DNA from: Cinclus cinclus
Lineage: Eukaryota; Chordata; Aves; Passeriformes; Cinclidae
DNA: 64,000 nucleotides
NCBI RefSeq assembly: GCF_963662255.1
Contig: NC_085067.1
Span: 10,665,648-10,729,647, forward strand
Reading direction: 5' to 3'
Both the position numbers and the translations under genes were made by a program. The notes below the pieces were generated by a model that saw only the letters and a list, made by a program, of their open reading frames with translations, did not search any database and was not told the origin of the DNA. Shown in pieces: positions 12,381-24,300 of the stretch (within the stretch, counting starts at the first letter, position 1; the number at the start of each line of letters is the position of its first letter).

Positions 12381-15300
12381 TTCAGTGCGCCTTTGAGGCA
12401 GCTTCACAGTGGGTGCCCAGCCCACAGCTCTAGGCTCCTTCTGGGAGCTGATTGCTTGGAGCAGCCTTGGGAGGTGAGGGGGTCAGCTTTGGGAAAAACA
12501 TCCCAAACATCTAATAAACGGCTATTAAATACTTCCCATTGCTTCCACAGCCCATATTAAAGGAACAGCTAGGTAATAACTGAATAAATTACCATTAAAA
12601 CACAAATATAAATGCTGTATTTTATAATTACAGGATTATGGGGATAGAGTGATACCCAGCTCATGGTTGGCTTCACTCTGGCTCTATTGAGGAACACAAA
12701 CAGTTCACTCATACTGATTTTTGTAGCAACATTCTAAATATTGAAGTATTATTTACTCCAAACTTTTGGTGTAACTTCTAATCTGAATATCCTCAATCCC
12801 AGGCTAATCAGGAACCGAGATAATAGAGTCCTTATATGTTTTCATGTGACATCTTGTGTGACATGACTACTTGCAAGGAGGGCTCTTGGAATTTAAAGGC
12901 AGAGAAATAGAGGTGTAGAGGACTGCTGTGCTGTCCTGACTCTTCCTTCTTCCTCACCAGCTCTCCCTTGCATGCTCTGTGTGCTGCCCAGGCAGCAGAT
13001 TCTGGTCCCTTTGTGCTGCCCCCGAAGTCCCAAGTGGCACCAGTTCCCACTAGTGCCGGCAGTCCCTGGGACAGGAGGCTGCTCTTTTGCCACATGGCAC
13101 TGATGGAACCTCCCAGGGAGTGCATTCCCTCCTGGAAACGTTTCACTGGGAAGGGATGCTCCATGAGCTCCCTTGACAACATCCTCCACCTTGCATGGAC
13201 CTTCCTGATGCGTCCACGTGTTCCTGGTCTTCTTCACTTACATTTCTTTGCAGGCATGAAGGCAGAAAGCTTCCTGGAGTCGCTGATGATCCTCAGCCTG
13301 TTCCAGGCATCTGTATCCTCTTCCTATGGTATTGTTCCTCCCTCAGGCTTTGCAGATCAGGGGATTTTCTGAGTGGGAAAGATAAAGCTGTATCTGGAAA
13401 AGCCTGTCATTCAGCAGCGCAGCACAGCCCTGAAAATGTGCCAGAAGGAGCACAGTTTGTACCTCTTGTGGCACCACTTGGCTCTTTTAGGTTTTTGCTA
13501 GTTCACATCCTGCCTGATTCCTTAAAATTAGGTAAAAGGAGATCAGTTTGTAGCACTGGTCCATGCCCATGGAACCAGGGTCTCCCTCCCTGTGCCAGCA
13601 CCTGAGAGAGCTATCAGGGCCTGTGGAGTGTGGGGATGGGGCAGCTACTCCCCCTCTTCCAGCCCTGAATCACTGCTCCAAAACATACAGAGACCTCCAT
13701 TTGGTAATTTACAATGTCAAATCCTCATGAAAAGCACATGCCTGGCTTTTCATTTATCTCAAATGGTGGTCCAGGCAATAATTTTTCTTATCAGGATTGT
13801 CCAAGAGCTCAGCTCTGGGCTGATCTAGAAAGATATTTAAAAGAAACTGGGGAGATTTGGGAGCTATTGATCCCTTTGTGCTATTTTCTTAAGTTTTCCT
13901 CTTTCCTGGAAACTGTAGGATAGTGCTGTCACTCAGAGAAGCCCTTGGGGCCTGTCCCCTCCCTTTCTGTGACCCACAGCCGGCAAATTATGGAGATGGA
14001 ATTCATTTTGGGAGCTCCCCACAGGACAGGAAGGGGACCAGTGAAAATGGCAGGATGTTGCAGGAGGGACTGGGGAAAGCCGTGGGGAAATCGAGCTGCT
14101 TATAGAATAAGAGAATCCCAGAATGGTTGGGGTTGGAAGGGAGCTTAGAGTTCACCCCATTCCACCCCTGCTATGGGCAGGGACACCTTCCACTGTCCCA
14201 GGCTGCTCCAAGCCCTGTCCAGCCTGGCCTTGGGCACTGCCAGGGATGGGACAGCCACAGCTGCTCTGGGCACCCTGCTCAAATGCTGTGAAAGGGCAGG
14301 ATGGATGGTGCCTGCACCTCTCACTGTTTGCAGTTGTTTGAAGCCTCTACTGATGGAGGAATTCTCTTCATGGCCAGGAAAGACTCTCAAACTCCCCTGA
14401 GAAATACATTTATATGCAGATCTGTGGAGAGTGAGCAGCACTTGCCTCCAGCACTGCTGTGTCCAATCCCCGGATGCTGGAGGCGCAGAGGTGCCCCCTG
14501 CAGCACCCTCACCTCTGCTCTCCCTGTCCCTGCTCAGATGTGCCGCTGGAGCTGTCGGACACGTCTCTGCTGGGCAGCGTGGCCGAGGCCCGGCAGCTGG
14601 TGGATGCTGCCTACAAGCGCACACGGGACCGGTGAGAGCCGGGCTGGGTGTGGCGGGTCCCTGTCCCCTGCTCCTGTCCCCTGTCCCCTGCTCCTGTCCC
14701 CTGTCCCCTTCTCCTGTCCCCTGCTCCTGTCCCCTGTCCCCTTCTCCTGTCCCCTATCCCCTGTCTGCTCCTGTCCCCTGCCCCTGTCTCCTGTCCTCTC
14801 CTGCACTGTAGCTTCACCTGCCTCTCCTCTTCCCCCCAGCACAGGGACCACGGGGTGGGGAACTGCGGGAGCACCACGGGCTGTCATTCAGCTTTTGTCT
14901 GCTCACCTTGATTGGACACCACTCTGTTGGGTCACCAAGAGCCGTGACCTCTTCTGTGCTGTTCGTCCCAGCTCAGTTTTCAGAGAATCACAGAATCACA
15001 GAGTGGTTTGGGTTGGAAGGGAGCTTAAAGCTCATCTCGTTCCAACCCCTGCCATGGGCAGGGACACCTTCAGGTATCTCAGGGTGCTCTAAGCCTGTCC
15101 AGCCTGGCCTTGGACATTTCCAGGGCTGGGTCAGCCACAGCTTCTTTGAGCAACCTGTGCCAGGGCCTCCCACCTTCACAGCTGCACCTGATGCTGTTGC
15201 TGGGCTCTGTTGCTCTGAGCAGGAGCCCTGAGTTGAGACCAGCACATGCTCCTGCTTATTTACAGTGGTTGCCTCCCATGGATGCAACAAACAGCTGGAC

Positions 15301-18300
15301 GTTGCAGTGAGGACATTCTGTGGGACTCCCAACTGTGCTTTGGGAGTGTCCAGCTTCCTACCAGGCCATACCTGTCCTCTGCCAGCAGCCACACTCTGAA
15401 TCCCCTCCCTGGCCTGGGGACTCTCCAGCTGAGAGGAGGCACCAGCAGCTTTAGGACAGGGTGACCTGTAGACATTTGAGGCCTCCAGACAGTGACAGAT
15501 ATTGGTGATCTGGGTAAGAGCTGAGTGAGCTTTGGTGCCTCATGGATATGATTTGCCTTCTGGCAGGTGGAGCTGGGCAGTTTCAGAAACTCCCTCCTTG
15601 CATGTCTCCCTGTTGTTCTGTGGAGGGGGCTGGGAGCAGCCCTGGCCTCTCCCAGTGACTTTCTCCAGCAGTTCAGACTTGGGATGTGCCATGCCTGATG
15701 TTCAGGTGTGCATCTGCAGCTTCCCTGCCCCATTCAGATTTTGGTTTCTTGTCCCTTGCAGCATAAAGAAGAACCTGCAGAACAATGCCTTGACCCCAGC
15801 AGAGCTCCTGAGATACTTCAAGCAGCCAGTGGAGGGGACACGATTGGCTGTCCGGGCAGCGGATTATCTGCACACCACCCTGAGCCTGCTCAAAGAGAGG
15901 CTGCAATGTGCTGTGAGGGGGAACTTCAATGTCACAGGTAGGATCCCCCTTTGCTGGGAGGAAGGCAGTGGAGGAAGACACAGGGCTTGGTCACTGGAGC
16001 TTTGGAGGAGGGACGGAAAGGGGGTTGTGATGGGCTGTGACAACTCTCTCCCGTGTGGCTGCAGTGATGCTGAGTTGTTTTTCTGGGCTCTTTTTCCATC
16101 TTAAATATTATTTGGGGAGTTTTTAGTTAGTGAAAGTGTTTTGTGCAGTTCCCTGGCTCCTCCTGCCATATTGAGGTTCATGTTTCAAAGGGTCAAAGCT
16201 TGGAAGGCTTTGGTAGATATTTTGCTGCCTGAGTAGGAAATGACCAGACCTAGAGATGACTCCCAGCAGCTTGGCCCCAAGGAATGCAATTCTTCAGCCA
16301 GACCTCAGACAGAACTGAAGTTATGTCACCAAACACAGAATGGGGAGATGTGAGAGGATATTTCAGTGTGTGTCTGGAGGAGCAACATCCTCTGTGAGAT
16401 GGAGTCAGGCCAGGCCAGGCTGCCGAGAGAAGGAGGTAAATCAGGGCCAGTGAGAGGAACAGCTCAGGGACACTCAGGGAGGACTCCTGCCATATAAATA
16501 TGAACTCATGGAGATCATGGAATGGTTTGGGTGGGAAGGGACCTCAAAGCCCATCCAGTGCCACCCCTGCCATGGGCAGGGACACCTTCCACTGTCCCAG
16601 GGTGCTCCAAGCCTCTTCTAGCCTGGCCTCAAACACTTTCCCAACATTACTGGAAAGCACTGGCAGAATAAGCAACATCATAGGGTGCTCTGGCTTTGCT
16701 CCAGGACAGGATGAGATGGAAGGTGATGACAGAACTGGCCGTGCACAGCACCAGCCTCTCCATCCAGGATGCTCCAGCACCACTACAGAGCCTTGCAAGG
16801 GCCACCTGGCTGCTGCCTCTCACCCACCTGCCCATTGACTTTTTAAACCATGCTGTAACCCAGACTGTTGGTGGCAGCAGTGACCAGGAAACCTCCGAGG
16901 GACAGGACATGAAGTGAGCAGCAAGAGCCAAGAAGGAGCATTTTCCCTATGGAGACAGGCTGGGAGAGCTGGGAGTCAGCCTGGAGAAGAGAAGGCTCTG
17001 GGGAGACATTAAAGCCCCTTCCAGTGCCTAAAAGTGCTTATAAAGAAGAGGGAGAGACTTTTTACATAGGTGGATAGTGACAGGAAAAGAGGAAATGGTT
17101 TTAAACTAATAGAGGAGAGATTTGGATTTTATTTTAGGAAGAAATTGCTCACTGGGAGTGTGCTGAGGCATTGGCACAGGTTGTTCAGAGAAGCTGTGGC
17201 TGCCCTATCCCTAGAAGTGTCAAAGGCCAGGTTGGAGCAACCTGGGTAAGTGTCCCTGCCCTTGGCGCAAAATGGTCTTTAAGGTCTCTCCAACACAAAT
17301 CATTCCATGATTCTTTGATTCTGTAAGACTTTTCTTGTTGAGCTCTGCCACTTAGCTCCCCTGCAAAGGGAAACGTGCACAGCAAAGCACAACGCCCTGG
17401 TGAGCACACACAGGATGGTTCTTTTCCAGGCAGCTCTGAGCAGGGGTGACACACACTGGGATCTGCTTCCAGGGGGAAAAACTTGTAACAGTCCCCAGGA
17501 TGACTGTGACTGCATTTTACAGTGGAGATAAAAAGGGAGAGGAGAGGAAGTGACAATATTAGAAAACCCTTCTGCTGCTGCATGAGCCTAATATGTGATT
17601 GTAAGGAAGATCTGACCACAGCTTTGCTGGATTTGATGCTTTCCAAGCCAGCAAAAAGCATCTGCTGCTCAAAGAGAATCCTTGACAGGTCTTCAAGCAG
17701 GAAGATTTAAATGAGAGCATATTGTGGTTGTGCAGATGTTTCTAGGTACAGGTACAAGGGTACAGTAAAACCTTTTCCTGAGCAAACCCAGCAAAGCCAG
17801 TGTGTTCCGGCATGTTTTTTCTCCCTTGTTCCCTGCCAGACTTGCTGACTCCAGCTCAGGTGGAGGTGATTTTCAAGGCCACTGGATGTGACAAGCAGGA
17901 TAAGAAAATAAATTGTACATCTTCTGGCTACAGAACCATCACTGGCGAGTGCAACAACAGGTGAGGGGCTGTGTCAGGAGGGGGATGGGTGGATGCATGG
18001 GTGGATGCATGGGACAGGAGGAGAGGAAATGACCTCAAGTGGCACTAGGGGAGGTTCAGGTTGGACATCAAGAGGAATTTCTTCCTGGAAAGGGTGGTCA
18101 GGGACTGGAACTGCCCAGGGGCCTGGTGAAGTCCCCTTTCCTGAAGGTGTCCAAGGAAAGACTGGATGTGATGCTCAGTGATCTGGGCTGGTGCTTAACC
18201 TAAATTATTCTATGGATGGATGCACCCCCCAAAAGTAGACCCACTTCCCCAAGGATGATCCACATAGACACCTTGTTTTAGGGTTTCACACTCAGCAGTA

Positions 18301-21300
18301 TTTCCTAGTATATGTGGAGCTGTTTGGAAGTTTTTTGGTGTTGTGCTCTTTGCTGAAACAAGAGGAGCTCCATGTTGGGGACAGACTCTTTGTCTGGCCC
18401 TGCCCCTTGGCAGGGTCTCCAAGGGTTTCCTGACCTAAATCCATGATCTGATCATGATCTAGCCATCCCCTTGCCCCACACTGTGTGTGGGAGGAAATCT
18501 GGGCATATGGGCTGGAAGAGCACCTCGGGCACCTCCCATGGCTGGAATGGGGAATGTGGGAGACATGGGAAGATGCTGAGCATGGGGTGTTTTATAGGGA
18601 CAGTTCAGAAGCATTCCCTGTAAAAACAGAGCTGGTAAGCTCCTGGGAGCAGCTGAGGCAGAGCAAGGAACTCAGCCAGCTCTTCCTGCCACAGGATGCT
18701 TTACCCTTCAGGGGGTTGTATAAGAACTAAGGAGAGACCCTCCTGCCTCCTTCCACTTCAGGGGGAAGGCAGGGGGATGTGGGCTCTGGGATAAGGACAG
18801 GTCCATTACCGTCAATCCAGACCTGAGGCCCTGGGGAAGGTGGACTCGGCTATGCTCTGTCTCTCCCCTGCCCAGGGCAGTGCTACACGCCCTGTGGGTG
18901 AGAGGCCACCACGGAACACTTTTTCGATATGCACTCCAAAGAAAGTATGTTAATACTCTAATGAATGTTTTAATGGTCTAATCAAACTACAGTCAGAGAG
19001 TCACAGAATGCTTTGTGTTGGAAGCGATCTTGAAAAGGTTTAAAGTTCATCTAGTCCAACCCCCTGCCATGGGCTGGGACATCTTCAGTAATGACCTTCA
19101 AAAAACCACCCAGCACAGTAACCTCACAGTCCAAGTTCTCCAATTTCTGTTTGAGACCATAGGTAATTCCATTCCAAGGTTCTTCCCCTTTTCCTGGGTG
19201 TTCAGCTTCCAACTTTGCTTTCCAGCCACAATCTGAGGTTGAGGGCCTTTCTTCAGTCTGGATGACATCAGGGGCATCTGAGTTCTTGCCTGGGAGAAGC
19301 TGAGGCTTGGGGCAGATTATTAAAGTTCTTTTCCAACCTAAACAATTCTATGATTATTGTTGTTATTGTTATTAATCCTAAGGTTTACTGATAGCACCAA
19401 ACCTATAGAGCTGCAGCAGTTCCCCAACCACGGCATGCTCCCATTCCAAGGTCCATGTATCTCCATATCCACAAGCTCTTGGCTCCAACTGTTTGCCGTT
19501 TTTCCACTGCCTCTAACAGGAGGAACCCAACCCTAGGAGCCTCCAACAGAGCCCTGGCCAGGTGGCTACCAGCAGAATATGAGGATGGTGTGTCTGTGCC
19601 CCGTGGGTGGACGGAAGGAAAGCGTTTCTCTGGGTTCCCACTTCCGCTGGTAAAGTTTGTAACTGTCTCAGAACAAAGTGTCAGGACTAGGAACTGTCAG
19701 TTCTAGGACAGGCCACAGGGATCAAAGGGCTCATCCACCAGCTGGAATTGTGGATCAGGTTGGAGGAACTGCATTCATCATCACCACCCTGCAGCTGGGT
19801 GATGGTCTGAAAATATCCAGGAGGATCCATTAGGAATGCTTTTTAAGTCCTGTACCTTCAGGAAAAGCAGAGGAAAATTAATCTGATTGCTGCAGAATCA
19901 CAGGAGGAATACAAAATTACACAATATATTCTTTTAAACTGAGTGCATTTTAGCCAAATTATTTTACTTGCCTTTTTTTTTATTTGGTTTGCAGCAGTTG
20001 TTGTTACCTGAAAAGTAATTATGCCAGAGGATAAAGTTAGCCAGGGAATCCCCAGAACAAAAGATGTATGACCAGAAATAGTATGTGGGGGTCCCTGGGT
20101 AGGTGAAGTGCAGGGGTTGTGGCTATCATGGCACCTGAATGTGTGCAGGGATACTGTGAGGTGGCCTCTGGTCACTTGAGCTTGGTGCAACAACAGCTCT
20201 GATGAGGATCTGGGGTAGTGTTCATGGATCTGTTGTACTTCCTAACCCTCCTCCACAACACAGTGTCCACTTTTTCTGTAGTAATACATGAAGGTGGAGG
20301 AACTGTGGTGGCTGGGAAAGGGATGAGAATGGAGGAGGACTTCGAGATAACTTCCAGAAATTCCCTGGGGCTATTTTTAATGCACTTCTATTCAAAAAAA
20401 GGTCTTTTAAAATTTGTCTCCCTTTCCCAGGCTTGCTTAGCTGTTTTCTTAAGTCCATCAAGGGGCAGTCTTGGCCTGGAGGCCTAGAACCCTGCCTAGA
20501 GCCAGAGCAGCACAGTGAAGGGCACTTGGTGATGGTGACACCTTCATGCACAGATATGGGTTTTTTTGTCTACAAAGCGCAGGAAGTGACCTGGGAATTT
20601 TTGCAGGTGACCCCGCAACTGGGTGCACCCATTCACACGTCATTTCCCACCAATGTGTTCTGCTTCCATCCCTGCAGGTCCGACAAGTGTCCAATGAGAT
20701 TGTACGCTTCCCCCCGGAGTGGCTGCAGATGGACCAGCAGAGATCCCTCATGTTCATGCAGTGGGGCCAGTTTATTGACCACGACTTGGATTTTAGCCCA
20801 GAAACCCCAGCCAGAGTCCCCTTTGGTGGAGAGATAGACTGTGACACCAGCTGTGCCAAGGAGCCTCCTTGCTTTCCGATCCAGGTACAGGCAGTTTCTT
20901 TCTTCCAGGGGAGGAAGGGAGAGGGTATCTACCTTCTGACCAGGAAATGTTGGTGGCTGTCCTGGCCCTTGGCCGTGGAGGAACATCCTCCCAAAACAGA
21001 CCAAGGAGGTCAGAGCACTCTGTGACCACACTCTGTGTGGTGGGAGTGTTTTGTTCCAGTGCTGGGTACAGGCATAGGCACAGCCTTTGCCAGGTTTCCA
21101 GGCATTTGCCCATCTCCCTCAGCAATGTGGTTTTTCTTTGGAGCTGTACTACAAAGGTAGCAGAGGTGATGCCTGGAAAACAGGAAATGTCACAGACAGG
21201 CATTGGGGTATGTCAACACCCCAGAAAATCTACAAGACTTAAGTGATCTTTGCACAGAACAAGGGAGTGCTGAGATCTCCCGAAGTGCCTACGGTATTAG

Positions 21301-24300
21301 CAAGAGTCACATCATGGTCCCTGCTCCAGTGGATCACAGAATCACTGGAGTTGGAAAAGACCTCCAAGCCCATCCAGTCCAAGCTGTGCCTGATTCCCAT
21401 CTTGTCCCCAGCCCAGAGCACTGAGTGCCACGTCCAGGCTTTCCTTGGACTCCTCTAGGGATGGGCACTCCAAAGCTCCCTAGGCAGCCCCTGCCAAGGC
21501 CTGACCACCCTTTGCAGGAAGAAATTCCTCCCATATCAGCTCTAAACCTCCCCTGGCCCAGCCTGAGACCGTTCCCTCTCCTTCTGTCCCTGTTCCCCGG
21601 GAGCAGAGCCTGACCCCCCCCCCCCGGCTGTCCCCTCCTGTCAGGGAGTTGTGCAGAGCCACAGGGTCCCCCCTGAGCCTCCTTTTCTCCAAATCATGTC
21701 CATGTCCCTCCTGCAGCCCTGCTCTCCTGCCTCTGAAGTTCTGCTGCCCATGTCCTCCTAGTTCCTCTCAAGGAAAACTATGATGGGATGGAACATCACT
21801 GAATATTTCCCTGACAGGCATTTGAGAATGCTGAAAGGGTCACAGGTTCTGGATGACAGCTGTCTGTGGTGTAGATATGGAGATAAGAAAACTGAGCCTG
21901 AAAGATGCAATGCAATATGTTTATTTTCAGGGGAAAATCTTTGAGAATCCATAGGACTTTAGGGAAATCTAGGTGTCTCCAGGCTGTTTGGGACTTGGGC
22001 TCCTAAAGCAGCATCTCAGCTGTCAATCTGACCCTTCATCTCAAGATTTATGCTGCATACTTATGCCCTGCGAGAGGGCTCCAGCCTAGCTCTATCTCCT
22101 GAGCTACTGAGCAATTTTCCTTTTCTCCATCTGCAGATCCCACCCAACGACCCCCGAATCACCAACAGGAGGGATTGCCTCCCTTTCTTCCGCTCAGCTG
22201 CCAGCTGCACGCGGGGCAGGGCGGTGCGGGAGCAGATCAACGCGCTCACCTCATTCCTGGACGGCAGCGCCGTCTATGGCAGCGAGGTGGCCGTGGCCGA
22301 GCGGCTGCGGGACCGCAGCAGCCGGAGGGGCCTCCTGGCTGTGAACCGCAACTTCACAGACAGGGGCAGGGCGTACATGCCCTTCGGTCCCATGAGGAAG
22401 GAGCCCTGTCTCAAGGCCAGCGGGACAGCTCGAATCCCTTGTTTTCTTGCAGGTGAGTTGGGTGCTTGCACCCCCAAACCTGGAATCTGGAGCAGGCAAT
22501 TCCACCAGCTCCAGTTCACTTCTTCAGATGTTTGTTTTTCTTATTTAAGTAGAAAATGGAATGTAGCAAATCATGAGAGACTGACACAGGCTGTGTTAGA
22601 TAGGAGGAAAGTCTTCCCCATCTCCAAGTCTTCTTTGTGTGGATAAACCTGGAGTGAAGGTGTCCCATCCATGCTTAGCAGCTCTATTGTAGGGCCCAGA
22701 GTGACCTAGGAGCCAGCGCCATGATGGAGCCAAGCAGGCACAACAATGGCAGCCTGGCCTGGAGGCAATGGCTGGGACCATACTTGTCCTTCCACAGCTG
22801 TCTCCGGCCCAGCCGGATGGGAGCAGGTGTGCAACTGTTGTGCTGGGTCACAGTAAGAAACCTTTGGATGTCCCTGCTGCACTGTGAGAGGAGCTTGGAT
22901 CCCAGATGGAATGAGAATGAGGCCAATACCAGACCAAGGTGGCCTTTTAAGGTGTGTTCCCACCACTGTGAAGGCTGAGTGAGCACTGAGAACACTCCAG
23001 CCAGGCCAGTGTATCACCCTCCTGCTACAATTATCCTTTGTCATGCTTTTGGTATCCCCTTAACCCCTTCTTCAACCCAAAAATAACTCATTTGGTCCTG
23101 GGCATGGGCTCCCAAAGCCAGACAGGCTCCCAAAGCCAAGACAAGCTTTCCCTCCAGCAAAAACCCTGTGCAGACACCACCCTCTCCTCCACTCCTGCCC
23201 TTTGCCATGTCCTGTCCCCAGCTCACAGAGACAGAACTGACCTTAGGGATCCTTAGCATTATTCCCTTCTCTTGGTGCTGCTACTGAGGACCAGGGTGTT
23301 TCCACAAGCCTGTGGGACCTCAGGGAGGGATGGTTCTGATATACCTCATGAATTAGTGTCTCACTTCCTGGCCTATTTCTTTTGGAGAGCAGGACTTCCC
23401 AGCTGGCTCTTGCTGGCTCTGGACATACCAGGCTGCTTGTAGCGCTGCTGGAGAAAGCTTCAGGGTACGACATATCTCATCACCTGTGGAGCTGCTTTCT
23501 GTTCCCTTTGCCCCTTTTACATCTGGCCAAAGTTCCTCTGAACACCCCCATGGTCCTTGGAATCCATCAGCTCCCTCCTTTAAAGCTCATGGTGTTTCAA
23601 TGCTCCCTCCCGGCTCCAACAGCATCCACCTGTCCCACATGTTGTTCCAAATGCTCACCTGCTCCCCCAGCTCCATGCAGGTCTCTCCTTGGTGAGGACC
23701 ACACAGGACCTGTAGCCAAAGGCAGGTGCCCAGTGAGCAGCAGATCAGGCAGGAGTATCATATCCGTCCCAGGAGAGGCTTCTGGCCCCCTCAGACTCTC
23801 AGCAAGGAGCAGTTCCTGTCCCATGGCTGGAACAGACCCATCAATTCTTTTATAGCCACCAGTTCAGGCTGCTTCGGAAGTGCCTTTGAAAATTCAGTGT
23901 CTTATTTGAGACTCTTCCAGTCCCTGAGAACTGGGGGAGTTTTACATGTGCAGTTGCCTTCCAGGGTTCAGCATTTCATCCCAGAGCTCTGTTGGAAGCC
24001 CTGTCTGGATGCATTCTGCTCATGGAAACCTCACAGTGCTGCTTTTGTTCCTCCTTCCGCAGTCGCTCACAGGCAGCCTTTGAGAGTGGATGAAAAGGGC
24101 TCTGTGCCAAGTGCAGGAGCAAATCCCTCTATTTACTGTGGGACAAGGGGACTAAATACGACATATTTACTTTTCTCGGAGTGCTTGTCTATACTCTCAT
24201 CACCTGCTTGCTCTTGTGTTTCCTGCCCCAGATGTTTGAAGAAGGATTTGATATTTCATTGTGATGCTCTTGGAAGTTTCCAAAAAGCAGTTTCCAAAGT

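Noticed and set aside
13256..13258. ATG in exon 2 as the start of the MPO-type protein
   Set aside because: It is in frame and possible, but the ATG at 12158 in exon 1 continues through the splice in frame and matches the start structure of the paralogue.
14301..15092. Longest open frame of the window, 263 codons on the plus strand
   Set aside because: It runs through exon 3 of the MPO-type gene in a wrong frame, the CCTGTCCC minisatellite and a CR1 tail. The length comes from the repeat having no stop codons.
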